From Shimazuella kribbensis DSM 45090 (GTDB taxonomy: Bacteria; Bacillota; Bacilli; Thermoactinomycetales; Thermoactinomycetaceae), in assembly GCF_000428065.1 (NCBI RefSeq), contig NZ_ATZF01000006.1:1-64000 (forward strand): a DNA stretch of 64,000 bases. The letters are read 5' to 3'. The position numbers were made by a program, and so were the translations under genes. This document shows, piece after piece, positions 7,601 to 16,515 of the stretch. Within the stretch, counting starts at the first letter, position 1. Each line of letters starts with the position of its first letter. Under the pieces are notes generated by a model, which searched no databases, was not told the origin of the DNA, and saw only the letters and a program-made list of their open reading frames with translations.

Positions 7601-8001
7601 GACTTCACCATTTCGATTACTACTATTTTGCTTTTTATACTGTTTGCAACCATCCTTAAGATAGACAAAAGGAAATCATTTGAGATAGGGATGCATATAA
7701 CGACTGATCCAACTTTTAATGCATATAAAGAGGCTGAATAGGATGAATTTCCTATACCTTACTCTAACGTAATGCAAACCCAAGATTACTGGAAGCAAAA
7801 CGAATTTTAACAGAAATAACTCCAGTTTATTTGTATATGTTTCATGTGGAAGTAGTGGATTTAAATAATGATGGCCAAACAGCGATCATCGGGCAATTTT
7901 CACATTTTGATCCTTCAGAAAACGGATATGAACGTTTTTATATTGCTCGATATAAAAAAATAGATGGATACGGGATTTTTCTTACCATCTTAGTAAATTA
8001 G
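7601..8001 (+). pseudogene. Frameshifted membrane-anchored protein
   Basis: Three frames must be joined. An N-terminal hydrophobic anchor (ITTILLFILFATILKID) runs to a stop near 7740. A second piece (DEFPIPYSNVMQTQDYW) follows, and then a longer piece containing VVDLNNDGQTAIIGQFSHFD ends at 8001. The DLNNDG motif resembles calcium-binding FG-GAP/VCBS-like repeats. At least two frameshifts inactivate it. The anchor is also duplicated at 6856-6894. Confidence 0.55.
7616..7654 (+). repeat. Copy 2 of the 39-bp direct repeat
   Basis: It lies within the anchor region of the broken gene and pairs with 6856-6894. The 124-residue orphan, its hairpin and one REP-like unit lie between the copies. Confidence 0.55.
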
Positions 8002-8337
8002 AACTGTTCGAGTAACTATCTGTATCTGATAGGAGAAATAGCTATTGGAACGGAGTTATCCTCACTTGTAATGGTCGAAACAAGTATGTACTTACCTTTT
8101 TTGAAAATAAGTTAACGTTATGGAGATATGCTGGATCTTAATCGATTTCATTTGTATAAAGATATTAGAGCTGAGTACTTATTTTTTAAAAACCATTTTC
8201 GAGATTTCCTCTTCCTATCTTCCGTTTCCTCTTGTAAACTTGCTACTAAAGACTACAAATGAGATTGTTAATAAAAACTGTAAGCAGGAACAAGACATCT
8301 TGTTTTGCAAACAGAGAAAAAGGTAGTGAAAACGAAT
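8002..8337. other. No gene recognised
   Basis: AT-rich sequence with scattered hydrophobic codons but no start signal and no family resemblance. It is probably decayed coding sequence downstream of the broken gene. Confidence 0.5.
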
Positions 8338-8793
8338 ATGGCAAAATATATCATAAAAAAAGCAACATTAGAGGAATTGGATCTTGTAGCACAGTTGTTT
8401 GATCAGTATCGCGTCTTTTATGAACAAGCTTCGGATTTCGAGAATGGGAGAAGATTCATTCAAGCAAGAATGAAAAACAACCAATCCGTGATTTTTTTGG
8501 CTTTGGAGCAGGATAATATCCCATTAGGGTTTGTCCAGTTGTATCCTTCTTTTTCCTCGGTTTCGATGAAAAAGCTATGGATTTTAAACGATTTATTTAT
8601 GGATCCTTCCGCACGAAATAGAGGAATTGCAAAGAAATTAATGGAGACAGCCAAAAACTTTGCAATCGAAACTGGCGCCAAAGGAATAATACTCGAAACA
8701 GCAGTTACCAATCATCAGGCAAAGAGTTTGTATGAGTCCATCAGATATAAAAAAGATGTCCACAGTGATCATTATGAATTAACTTTGGATTAA
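8338..8793 (+). CDS. GNAT-family N-acetyltransferase
   Basis: The 151-residue protein is a complete GNAT domain. The acetyl-CoA pyrophosphate loop is seen in ARNRGIAKKLME (R-x-x-G-x-A/G type), and the last strand with NHQAKSLYESIRYKKD is the usual motif B end. It probably acetylates a small amine; the substrate is unknown. The ATG at 8338 is preferred, although a GTG at 8326 lies nearer to aaaaagg. It is followed by a REP-like unit and a strong bidirectional terminator. Confidence 0.85.
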   Translation: MAKYIIKKATLEELDLVAQLFDQYRVFYEQASDFENGRRFIQARMKNNQSVIFLALEQDNIPLGFVQLYPSFSSVSMKKLWILNDLFMDPSARNRGIAKKLMETAKNFAIETGAKGIILETAVTNHQAKSLYESIRYKKDVHSDHYELTLD

Positions 8794-8843
8794 AAAAATA
8801 CAACTAAACCATTTCCGATCAGGCGTTTTTTTAAATTTCTTAT

Positions 8844-8870
8844 GCGACAAGAGAACCGTCCCTTTGTCGC
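8844..8870 (+). repeat. Short palindromic repeat (REP-like), copy C
   Basis: gcgacaa / ttgtcgc arms bracket gagaaccgtccct. It is the same unit as at 7003 and 34166. Confidence 0.75.
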
Positions 8871-8874
8871 CTTT

Positions 8875-8920
8875 AAATAGAAAAGAACCGATCAGTGAAA
8901 GGATCGGTTCTTTTCTATTT
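8875..8920. terminator. Bidirectional terminator
   Basis: A perfect 19-bp stem (8875-8893 and 8902-8920) with an eight-base loop has A-rich and T-rich flanks. It serves the GNAT gene on the plus strand. Confidence 0.85.
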
Positions 8921-8944
8921 ATATATTAAACATATTATTCATAT

Positions 8945-9010
8945 CCGTTGCCAGACAACCTGTACTAGCGTTGCCTGACAAACGGTTTTCTGAGTTCGGA
9001 GAGAACTCAG
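8945..9010 (-). terminator. Two hairpins after the 186-residue orphan
   Basis: A perfect ctgagttc / gaactcag stem (8990-9010) is followed by an imperfect 15-bp stem (8945-8985) with one bulge and two mismatches. Neither has a long T-run on the minus strand. Confidence 0.55.
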
Positions 9011-9019
9011 GCGAGAAGT

Positions 9020-9580
9020 TCAGGCACGACAGACGAGTGCCGCATCCATGATTCCGAGGAGCACAACTGCACCCAAGTCATCCGAGGGGTTAGTCTGCTG
9101 TTCGCGCAATGCCTCATACACCATGCTCTCGGCGACTTCGACCGCCCGCTTCTTCCGATCTTCCGAGCTTCCCTGCTTAAGGATCCGGAGAGCTGCTTCA
9201 GAAGCAACCGCACGAAGCCCCATGACCTCTACGACGTACCCAGCCTTCAGGGAATAAATGAGTGCCGCATCGAGGATTCCAAGGAGCACAACTGCATCCA
9301 AGACATCCGAGATCTCTGCGGGGTCAGCCTGCTGTTTGCGCACAGTCCCATACACCACGTTCTTGGCGACTTCGACAGCCCGCTCCTTCTTGTATTCCAA
9401 GATTCCCTTCTTGAGAATCTGGAGAACTCCCTGCTTGAGAATTCGGAGAGTTCCCTGCTTGAGAATTCGGAGAGCTGCTTCCGAAGCGATCGCGCGAAGT
9501 CCCGTGACCTCTACGACGTACCCAGCCTTCAGGGAGTATGCCTTCTCGACATCGCCGTCGTTGGTGTAGCCCAAAAGCAT
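9020..9580 (-). CDS. G+C-rich orphan protein with internal duplication
   Basis: The start at ATG 9580 follows ggagg. The 186 residues consist of two copies of one unit of about 85 residues, each reading YSLKAGYVVEV.GLRA.ASEA with RILKQG and later AVVLLGI.DAAL. In the first copy the RILKQG segment is repeated about four times in tandem. The protein is helical, with amphipathic and hydrophobic stretches and no signal peptide. Codon use is G+C-rich compared with nfo next door. It has an extended -10 promoter. No family is recognised; a membrane-surface or polymer-forming protein is possible. Confidence 0.7.
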   Translation of the reverse strand: MLLGYTNDGDVEKAYSLKAGYVVEVTGLRAIASEAALRILKQGTLRILKQGVLQILKKGILEYKKERAVEVAKNVVYGTVRKQQADPAEISDVLDAVVLLGILDAALIYSLKAGYVVEVMGLRAVASEAALRILKQGSSEDRKKRAVEVAESMVYEALREQQTNPSDDLGAVVLLGIMDAALVCRA

Positions 9581-9614
9581 TTTTCATTTCCTCCAAACCA
9601 GAAACCGTGATTCT

Positions 9615-9623
9615 ATTATAACA
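9615..9623 (-). promoter_or_regulatory. Extended -10 promoter of the 186-residue orphan
   Basis: The minus strand reads TGTTATAAT, a TGn plus a consensus -10, 35 bases before the start codon. Confidence 0.6.
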
Positions 9624-9656
9624 TACAGAATTTAGTAAACTAATCCATATACAAAA

Positions 9657-9678
9657 GAGTCATCCATAAGGATGACTC
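9657..9678 (-). terminator. Terminator of nfo
   Basis: gagtcatcc / ggatgactc with an ataa loop is followed by tttt on the minus strand, about 40 bases after the nfo stop. Confidence 0.8.
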
Positions 9679-9716
9679 TCATCAGTAATACTTCCTTATA
9701 CAGATAGGGTGTAGCA

Positions 9717-10835
9717 TTACTCTACATTCTTCTTAGCTAAACAAGCTATCAAACGATGGTTTACTTCTTCTTCGCTCAAATCTTCCATCAGCTTGTCCTC
9801 TCTGACCATATCGTACAAACGCACGATAGGCTCACGGCTGTCTGCTTTCTTGGCTTTGGCATCTGTTTTGAGTGTTTCCCATGTTTGTACAACAAATTCA
9901 CGAGGGTTGATTTCTTTTTTGTTAAAGAAGTAACCCAGTTGATCAACATCCTCTAGAAAAGCTGATCCAAATCTTTGTTCGATCTCCCCTTGAAGTAGGG
10001 CAATTTCAGCCTTGTACATTGGGGATTCTTTGCCTTTTTCTTTCCCAATCCATGGAGTTTCCAACACCATTGGGAGATGACGGATTTTTTCATGGTGAAC
10101 GATATAGTTCATCGCTTCAAATCCAATCAATCCTGCACCGACAGGAGCGTGACGGTCTTTTCCTGCTCCACGGAAGTTTTTGCTGTCATTCAGATGGACA
10201 ACAGCCAAGCGATCTAGGCCAACAAGACTATCAAACTTCTCTAATACTCCATCAAAGTCGTGAATGATATCATAGCCTGATTCATGAAGGTGACAAGTGT
10301 CCATGCAGACAGTTATCCTGCGATTATCTTCCACTTTCTCTATAATTTGTGCGATTTCTTCAAATGATCGACCCACTTCTGATCCTTTACCAGCCATTGT
10401 CTCCAGAGCAATGTTTACTTCCGTATCCTTTATTCCTTTAAGTACTGCATTTAAACCTTCGGCTATTCGCGCAACTCCATATTCTGCATCTTTATCAGTA
10501 AAGGAACCGGGATGAAGGACAATATTTTTCACCCCTATATAGTTAGTTCGCAGTATTTCTTCTTGTAAAAAACGAATGGCAAACTCAAATTTATCGTCTT
10601 TGTATGTTCCTAAATTGATAATATAAGGTGCATGAACCACGATCTCCTCGATGCCATGTTCTTGCATTATTGCTTTCCCTTCTGGTACAAATTGCTTCTC
10701 GATCGCTTTGCGTCGTGTATTTTGTGGTGCTCCTGTATAGATCATAAATGTACTGGAACCATACGTAACAGCCTCTTCTGCTGCATTTAACAAGCCTTTA
10801 CCTGAGAACGATACATGTGACCCTATTTTTAACAT
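9717..10835 (-). CDS. nfo: Endonuclease IV (AP endonuclease) with C-terminal extension
   Basis: It cleaves DNA 5' to abasic sites in base-excision repair. The TIM-barrel metal ligands are present: HAPY (68-71), LHPG (107-110), ALETMAG with E145, D179 and H182 in MDTCHLH, H214 in [15 protein letters not shown] and E259 in LETPW. The start at 10835 ([14 protein letters not shown]) follows aaagggg by nine bases; an upstream in-frame Met at 10904 is not supported. The catalytic barrel ends near residue 290, and about 80 further residues form a helical charged extension that the usual enzyme of just under 300 residues lacks. In Bacillus, Nfo also protects outgrowing spores. Confidence 0.92.
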   Translation of the reverse strand: MLKIGSHVSFSGKGLLNAAEEAVTYGSSTFMIYTGAPQNTRRKAIEKQFVPEGKAIMQEHGIEEIVVHAPYIINLGTYKDDKFEFAIRFLQEEILRTNYIGVKNIVLHPGSFTDKDAEYGVARIAEGLNAVLKGIKDTEVNIALETMAGKGSEVGRSFEEIAQIIEKVEDNRRITVCMDTCHLHESGYDIIHDFDGVLEKFDSLVGLDRLAVVHLNDSKNFRGAGKDRHAPVGAGLIGFEAMNYIVHHEKIRHLPMVLETPWIGKEKGKESPMYKAEIALLQGEIEQRFGSAFLEDVDQLGYFFNKKEINPREFVVQTWETLKTDAKAKKADSREPIVRLYDMVREDKLMEDLSEEEVNHRLIACLAKKNVE

Positions 10836-10967
10836 GCGTCCAAACCCCTTTGATTTAGAAATAAATCCTATTTTTGTAAATGATGTTATGAGGTAATCCA
10901 ACATCCTCCATCGTTAATTTTGACTGTTCTTTGCAAAATTCCTACCTCTTATGTTTTATCACAACAC

Positions 10968-11006
10968 ATAAAAAAGAACCAATCCATTGATAGGTTCCTT
11001 TTTTAT
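10968..11006 (-). terminator. Terminator of the small secreted-protein gene
   Basis: ataaaaaagaacc and ggttccttttttat pair with one bulge and end in a T-run on the minus strand, shortly after the stop at 11021. Confidence 0.8.
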
Positions 11007-11020
11007 CCACATCTTATATA

Positions 11021-11431
11021 TTAGCCATAAATACAATACGAGGTAATATGTAAGGTTCTATCTCCACCATTAGTAAAATAAAGCTTGTAGCTCCCTTTTT
11101 TTAATTTTTTATCCGATAACACAAGCGTTTTAGTTTGTTTATTTGTTGTATAATTAAACGATTTGTAGCCTACCATTAAGCCGTCTGGTTGGTTAATCGT
11201 AGCATCAGCAGATCCATTTTTATCTCCGTAAAAGGTAAGGTCTATTTTGGGCTGAAAATCCCCATTAGCCTGAAAAGAAATGTCCTCAGATGCTTTACTA
11301 GAAGAAACATTTACACTACCTTTTGCATAACAATTCGGTTGTGCCTTTGTTGTTTGAGGAAAGCTGATCCCCCCAAACAATAATGCACCTGTAGTCGCAA
11401 TAATACCAATGAACTTTAATGAAATTCCCAT
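11021..11431 (-). CDS. Small secreted protein, function unknown
   Basis: The ATG at 11431 is eight bases after gggagtga and gives 136 residues. A signal peptide covers about residues 1-30 (FIGIIATTGALLFGGISF, cut near TTKA). The mature part of about 100 residues has two Cys, near each end (NCYAKG and TSYCIYG), likely one disulfide closing a beta-sandwich. The segment KIDLTFYGDKNGSADATINQ suggests a lectin-like or immunoglobulin-like fold. It is monocistronic with its own terminator. No family is recognised. Confidence 0.75.
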   Translation of the reverse strand: MGISLKFIGIIATTGALLFGGISFPQTTKAQPNCYAKGSVNVSSSKASEDISFQANGDFQPKIDLTFYGDKNGSADATINQPDGLMVGYKSFNYTTNKQTKTLVLSDKKLKKGSYKLYFTNGGDRTLHITSYCIYG

Positions 11432-11530
11432 AAGATGACTCACTCCCTATAATTTGGATGTTATTATTATATAATTTTTTGTAATCACAATAATCACATT
11501 TATTTACATATAAATGAACCTTAAATCAAC

Positions 11531-11588
11531 AAATAGAAAGACACCTAATGATATCTATCTCTCTATCCTATCAGGTGTCTTTCTATTT
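11531..11588 (-). terminator. Terminator at the end of the hydroxyproline operon
   Basis: A perfect 16-bp stem aaatagaaagacacct / aggtgtctttctattt with a long AT-rich loop. It works on both strands and closes the minus-strand operon. Confidence 0.8.
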
Positions 11589-11627
11589 GTTCTTTTTTTC
11601 TCCTACATCTAGCAACCATCTTCTTTA

Positions 11628-13058
11628 TCAATAACGAATCGCACAAGTTTTGATCTGGGTATAAAAATCAAGGGCAGCAGTTCCTTGTTCACGGGTATGA
11701 GAACTAGACATTTTCATCCCACCAAAGGGAGCCTGATATTCCACTCCAGCGGTCTCTTGATTGACCCGAACCATCCCGGCTTCTGCTTCCTCTAGAAAAC
11801 GAAAAGCATGATTTAAGTTTTGGGTAAAAATAGATGCGCTTAATCCATAGATCGATCGATTACATAGATCGATTGCTTCCTCAAAATTTTCAGCAGGTAG
11901 AAGGCTAATAAAAGGACCGAAGATTTCATCTTGTACTAATGTATGGTTTGCATCTACTCCTTTTACAACGATAGGCGGAATATAATAACCATCTTCTTTT
12001 TGATTTATGGTCCCTTCTACTACAATTTCTGCATCTTTGCGGGCCAAATCAACAAAGGATTGAACAGTATGGTACTGATCTTTGGATGCGACTGGTCCAA
12101 GGTAAGCTTGTGGATCAAGTGCATTGCTGAGTTTTACACTTGACATACCCTTGCGGATCGCCCATAGGAAAGGTTCCCAAATTGCTTTATCCACAATAAC
12201 ACGACTGGTTGCCGTACATTTTTGTCCGGCTGAACGAAAGGCTCCACTTAACAGAATGGGTACAGTTTCATCTAAATTTGCATCACGACAAACAATCGCA
12301 GCGTTTTTCCCACCCATTTCGGTCTGGTATTTGATGTTGCGTTTGGCACATTTGGCCGCTATCTGCTTTCCAACAGCGGTAGAACCAGTGAAACTGATCG
12401 CGTCTATTTCCAATTCTTCTACTAGTATATTCCCAATAACTCTTCCTTTCCCGATTACTAGATTTAAAACGCCATCTGGCAGTCCTGCTTCTGCGAAAAT
12501 TTGCGCCAGCTTCGTAGCAGTGAGGGAAGCGTATTCCGCAGGTTTCCAAATCACCGTATTTCCACAAATAAGAGCAGGAGCTAATTTCCAGATTGGAATA
12601 GCTACTGGAAAATTCCATGGAGTGATCAGCCCAACTACACCTAAAGGAACTCGCTTAGAATATTGCAGAGTATCGGGTTGTGCAGAGGGAATGATACTAC
12701 CATTGGTTCGTACCCCTTCTCCCGCATAGTAACGCAGGAGTTGAACACCTCTCATCACTTCCATCTTCATTTCGGTAATCGGTTTGCCCATCTCACGACT
12801 AGCTAATGTGGCTACTTCTTCTAGTTGATGTTGCAAAGTGTCGGCAATGGTGTAAAGAAGTTCTCCTCTTGCAGAACCAGATAATCTGCCCCAACTTTTG
12901 GCAGCTCTTTTTGCCGCCTCTCCTGCTTGACGTACATCATCTTCCGTTGAGCAGTAAAGTACTCCCACTTCTTCCTCCAAATTAGATGGATTATGAATGA
13001 TTACTTCTCCTCCATTTGGTTTCATCCACTCGCCGCCAATCCAATTTTTTGTCTCCAT
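11628..13058 (-). CDS. Aldehyde dehydrogenase, probably alpha-ketoglutaric semialdehyde dehydrogenase
   Basis: The 476-residue enzyme is a full NAD(P)-dependent aldehyde dehydrogenase: NFPVAIP..KLAPAL, the glycine motif FTGSTAVG, the general-base region TEMGGKNAAIV with its Glu, and the catalytic Cys in FRSAGQKCTATSR. In this operon it should oxidise 2,5-dioxopentanoate to 2-oxoglutarate, the last step of hydroxyproline breakdown. The ATG at 13058 follows gaggtg by six bases. It is the last gene before the operon terminator, right after the importer ATPase. An unrelated aldehyde substrate cannot be excluded from sequence alone. Confidence 0.88.
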   Translation of the reverse strand: METKNWIGGEWMKPNGGEVIIHNPSNLEEEVGVLYCSTEDDVRQAGEAAKRAAKSWGRLSGSARGELLYTIADTLQHQLEEVATLASREMGKPITEMKMEVMRGVQLLRYYAGEGVRTNGSIIPSAQPDTLQYSKRVPLGVVGLITPWNFPVAIPIWKLAPALICGNTVIWKPAEYASLTATKLAQIFAEAGLPDGVLNLVIGKGRVIGNILVEELEIDAISFTGSTAVGKQIAAKCAKRNIKYQTEMGGKNAAIVCRDANLDETVPILLSGAFRSAGQKCTATSRVIVDKAIWEPFLWAIRKGMSSVKLSNALDPQAYLGPVASKDQYHTVQSFVDLARKDAEIVVEGTINQKEDGYYIPPIVVKGVDANHTLVQDEIFGPFISLLPAENFEEAIDLCNRSIYGLSASIFTQNLNHAFRFLEEAEAGMVRVNQETAGVEYQAPFGGMKMSSSHTREQGTAALDFYTQIKTCAIRY

Positions 13059-13078
13059 GATGTTCACCTCTGTTGTAT

Positions 13079-13792
13079 CTATGCTAAATAAGCATGAATA
13101 ATATTATGATCTTGGGACAACTGCTCGGTCGATCCAGATAACGTAATTTCACCTGTTTCGACTACATAGCCAGTATGAGCTAGTTTTAGGGCAGCCCGAG
13201 CGTTTTGTTCTACCAATAAAACCGTTGTGCCTTGTTGGTTGATTTGGGAAATAATTTTCATAATATCTTTCACCACAATCGGAGCCAATCCCATGGAAGG
13301 CTCGTCCAACATAAGCAATTTTGGTTTCCCCATTAGTGCTCGACCAATCGCAACCATCTGTTGTTCTCCACCAGACAGTGTACCTGCTTTTTGCTTGGCT
13401 CTCTCTTTTAATCGTGGAAACAAAGTGAATATCAGTTCTAGGGTCTGTTTCAAAAAACGATGATCTTTTCGTTGCGTAAAACCACCTAACTCTAGATTTT
13501 CTAAAACGGTCATCGACCCAAAAATCCGCCTACCTTCTGGTACTTGGATGATCCCTTGACTGACGATATCATGAGGGAGCTTTTGATGAATTACTTCACC
13601 CATAAAGCGAATGGTTCCTGATCGAACCTGTACTAGACCAGAAATTGCTTTCAAAATGGTACTTTTCCCTGCGCCATTACTACCCAATAGTGCGGTGATC
13701 TCCCCCTCTTTCACCGTAAAACTGACATTTTGCAGCGCATGTATTTTCCCATAAAAAGCATCCACGTTGCTAAATTCTAGGATCGGCGTCAT
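13079..13792 (-). CDS. livF: Branched-chain-type ABC importer ATPase LivF
   Basis: A 237-residue ATPase with Walker A (GSNGAGKST), the Q-loop region, signature LSGGEQQM, Walker B LLMLDEPS and the switch His region (LLVEQNARAAL). The EQNA after Walker B is typical of LivF. The start at 13792 begins one base after the livG stop, so the two are translationally coupled. With LivG it should drive the LivHM pore. In this operon the substrate is probably hydroxyproline. Confidence 0.92.
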   Translation of the reverse strand: MTPILEFSNVDAFYGKIHALQNVSFTVKEGEITALLGSNGAGKSTILKAISGLVQVRSGTIRFMGEVIHQKLPHDIVSQGIIQVPEGRRIFGSMTVLENLELGGFTQRKDHRFLKQTLELIFTLFPRLKERAKQKAGTLSGGEQQMVAIGRALMGKPKLLMLDEPSMGLAPIVVKDIMKIISQINQQGTTVLLVEQNARAALKLAHTGYVVETGEITLSGSTEQLSQDHNIIHAYLA

Positions 13793-13793
13793 A

Positions 13794-14561
13794 TCAATCG
13801 TCATCCTTTCCAATATAGGCTTCGATCACACGTGGATTGGCCAGTACTTCATTTGGTAGTCCTTCTGCTATTTTGCGACCATAATCCAACACGACGATCT
13901 TATCAGCAACTTCGCTCACTAGTCCTACATCATGTTCAATAAGTAAAACCGTCAGTTGAAAATGTTCTTTTATCCGTAAAATTAGGTCAATTAGCTCTTT
14001 TCTTTCCGATAAATTGAGTCCAGCAGCTGGTTCATCCAATAACAATAGTTTTGGTTTGGTCGCTAATGCACGGGCAATTTCTACTCTTCTTTGGATTCCA
14101 TAAGGTAAATTTTTGGCTAATCTACCTGCATATTTCTTTATGCCTACAAAGGATAAGCAATCATTCGCAATTTCTAAAATTTCTTTTTCTTCTTTTTGTT
14201 GTTTGGCCGTTCGCAAAACAGCTCCCCATATTCCTTGTGATGTTTTACTATGCATCCCACTCATCACATTCTCACGCACAGTGAGCGAAGGAAAGAGACG
14301 AATATTTTGGAAGGTCCGTGCCATTCCTAGCTGTGTGATTTTACTTGGTTTTTTGCCTACGATATTGGTTCCTGAAAAAATGATTTTGCCTTTTGTCGGC
14401 TTATAAAAACCAGTAATCATATTAAACATGGAAGTCTTCCCAGCACCATTAGGACCAATTAAACCAACTACATTTTTCTCTTCAATTTGAAATGAAACAT
14501 CGCCAACCGCTACCAATCCACCAAATCGCAGCTCAATTTCGTCCACCTCAACTAACGACAC
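13794..14561 (-). CDS. livG: Branched-chain-type ABC importer ATPase LivG
   Basis: The 255-residue ATPase has Walker A GPNGAGKTS, the insert typical of LivG (FQNIRLFPSLTVRENV), the degenerate signature NLPYGIQRRVEIARAL in place of LSGGQ, Walker B LLLLDEPAAGLN and the switch LLIEHDVGLV. It overlaps the 3' end of livM by 14 bases and abuts livF. It forms the ATPase heterodimer with LivF at the cytoplasmic face. Confidence 0.92.
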   Translation of the reverse strand: MSLVEVDEIELRFGGLVAVGDVSFQIEEKNVVGLIGPNGAGKTSMFNMITGFYKPTKGKIIFSGTNIVGKKPSKITQLGMARTFQNIRLFPSLTVRENVMSGMHSKTSQGIWGAVLRTAKQQKEEKEILEIANDCLSFVGIKKYAGRLAKNLPYGIQRRVEIARALATKPKLLLLDEPAAGLNLSERKELIDLILRIKEHFQLTVLLIEHDVGLVSEVADKIVVLDYGRKIAEGLPNEVLANPRVIEAYIGKDDD

Positions 14562-15528
14562 TTTTGCTCCCCCCTTTCAAAGGTTCTGGATCATCCATCT
14601 CTTCTGTTTCCTTTTTCGATGGCCACAGCCCATTCGGTCTAAAAATCATCGTAAGAACAAGCAAAACCCCAAAGAGGAAAATACGCCAATCGGAGAAGCT
14701 TCGCATTGCTTCTGGGAGTAAGATAACGAGTACTGCACCCAATATAACGCCAGATATGCGGCCGATCCCACCCAATACGACAGCCAACAAAATCATCGCA
14801 GACTGCATAAAACCGAAACTCTCTGGTGCAATAGCAGACATCTTCACAGCAAATAGGGAGCCAGCTAATCCACCAAACATCGCTCCTAAACCATAAGCGA
14901 GTAATTTGTAATAAAGTCCATTTACTCCCATAGCTTCTGCTGCATCTTCATCTTCTCGAATATATTTCCATGCTCTTCCAACCCGTGAGTTCCCCAATCT
15001 CCAGATGACAAAGATAGCTAGAAGCACGAAGATAAACATTAAATAGTAGAGGAGCACATTACTTTGGAACACAAAAGAACCAATCTTTGGTTTTGGAATT
15101 CCATATATACCCGATGCTCCACCTGTAAATTTGGAGTTGTTTGCTATGAGTCGAATGATTTCTCCAAATCCCAATGTTACAATAGCTAAATAATCACTTC
15201 GTAAACGTAACGTGGGGATACCGATTAATACGCCTAATACTGTTGCAAAAATAGCCCCAAGAAAAATCGAGATCCAGAAGGATACCCCAAACTGTGTTGT
15301 GAGAATCCCCGTAGTATAACTTCCGACCGCAAAAAATGCAGAATATCCTAAATCCAAGAGCCCAGCATAACCAACGATGATGTTTAAACCTAATGCTAAA
15401 AGGATATAAAACATAGCTGTGCTAGCAACATCCGTCCAGTATCGATTGGTAATCAAAGGAATGGCAATCATCACGATAAACAATAAGATGTATAGGAATG
15501 ATTTATTTTTCAAAAAAGGAGTATTCAT
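14548..15528 (-). CDS. livM: Branched-chain-type ABC importer permease LivM
   Basis: A 326-residue membrane protein of the BPD_transp_2 family with about ten hydrophobic segments. LGLNIIVGYAGLLDLGYSAFFAVGSY is the family signature near the N-terminus, and a coupling-helix region follows at AMGVNGLYYKLLAYG. A cytoplasmic tail rich in Glu and Lys ends the protein. It starts five bases after the livH stop and overlaps livG. Confidence 0.92.
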   Translation of the reverse strand: MNTPFLKNKSFLYILLFIVMIAIPLITNRYWTDVASTAMFYILLALGLNIIVGYAGLLDLGYSAFFAVGSYTTGILTTQFGVSFWISIFLGAIFATVLGVLIGIPTLRLRSDYLAIVTLGFGEIIRLIANNSKFTGGASGIYGIPKPKIGSFVFQSNVLLYYLMFIFVLLAIFVIWRLGNSRVGRAWKYIREDEDAAEAMGVNGLYYKLLAYGLGAMFGGLAGSLFAVKMSAIAPESFGFMQSAMILLAVVLGGIGRISGVILGAVLVILLPEAMRSFSDWRIFLFGVLLVLTMIFRPNGLWPSKKETEEMDDPEPLKGGSKSVVS

Positions 15529-15532
15529 CTAC

Positions 15533-16432
15533 CTACACCCTCTCGTTTACTGCTTCACCAAGTAACCCTGTTGGCTTTAGCACAAGGAATAGAATGAGAA
15601 TACCGAAGGCAAATACATCTTTCCATTCTCCTCCAACATAAACAGTACCCAATGTCTCGACAATGCCAAGAACAAGACCTCCTAGCATTGCACCATTCAC
15701 ACTTCCGATCCCGCCGATTACAGCAGCAGTAAATGCTTTTAAACCAAAAAGAAATCCCATTAAAAAGTTGATCTGACCATAATAAATCCCATCCATCACA
15801 CCAGCTACCGCGGCTAATCCAGATCCCATAAAAAAAGTAAGGCCAATAAATCGATGGACAGGTATTCCCATCAAAGAAGTAGCAGTATCATCTATTGCAA
15901 TCGAGCGCATTGCTTTTCCATAAATACTTTTATGAATAAATAATTGAAGGAATATCATAATCAAAATAGTGAAGAGAATAATTCCGAGTTGGATATAGGT
16001 AATCTTTACATCACCAATATGAAATCCAGTATTCGGAAGTTGAATGGGGTAAACACGGAAGCTAGGTCCATAACTCAACATGACCGCATACTCAATAGCT
16101 AAAGACACACCTACTGCCGTGATAAGTAGATTTAATTTCGGTGATTTTTTCTTAATAAGCGGTCGGTAAGCAATTCGTTCTACACCTAACCCGATCAACC
16201 CTACAACCAATACAGATACAATTAATGCCAGCCCAATACCTATAAAGCCAACTTGACCGGTAAATAAAGATAAAACCGAAAATCCGGCAAAAGCACCTAA
16301 CATAAATAAATCGCCATGAGCAAAATTGAGTAAACGAATAATCCCGTAAACCATAGAATAGCCCAAGGCGATGAGCCCATAGAAGGTACCTACGACTAAT
16401 GCATTTATTACTTGTTGTAAAAATATATCCAT
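15533..16432 (-). CDS. livH: Branched-chain-type ABC importer permease LivH
   Basis: The product of 299 residues begins MDIFLQQVINALVVGTFYG. The start at 16432 is preferred because gggagtg lies eight bases upstream; an in-frame ATG at 16495 would add an atypical polar leader. It has about eight transmembrane segments and the signature LNFAHGDLFMLGAF. It forms the transmembrane channel with LivM. Confidence 0.92.
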   Translation of the reverse strand: MDIFLQQVINALVVGTFYGLIALGYSMVYGIIRLLNFAHGDLFMLGAFAGFSVLSLFTGQVGFIGIGLALIVSVLVVGLIGLGVERIAYRPLIKKKSPKLNLLITAVGVSLAIEYAVMLSYGPSFRVYPIQLPNTGFHIGDVKITYIQLGIILFTILIMIFLQLFIHKSIYGKAMRSIAIDDTATSLMGIPVHRFIGLTFFMGSGLAAVAGVMDGIYYGQINFLMGFLFGLKAFTAAVIGGIGSVNGAMLGGLVLGIVETLGTVYVGGEWKDVFAFGILILFLVLKPTGLLGEAVNERV

Positions 16433-16515
16433 CGTGTATTCACTCCCTTGAGAAGGGTTGTGATCCCAAAATAGGTTTGGGATCCAGTTGTACATTGCTT
16501 ATTTATGTGGTGGAA

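Noticed and set aside
8120-8326. 68-codon hydrophobic plus-strand frame before the GNAT gene
   Set aside because: Hydrophobicity here reflects AT-rich sequence; there is no ribosome binding site and no recognisable pattern.
8945-8985. Imperfect G+C-rich hairpins after orphan genes as integron attC sites
   Set aside because: The attC boxes RYYYAAC and GTTRRRY should lie at the outer ends of the structure. Here AAC/GTT-like bases lie at the loop side, and no integrase is present. Transcript-end hairpins explain them better.
9258-9569. 103-codon plus-strand frame
   Set aside because: It is antisense to the duplicated orphan gene; its Ser/Arg/Thr-rich composition is that of a reverse-frame artefact.
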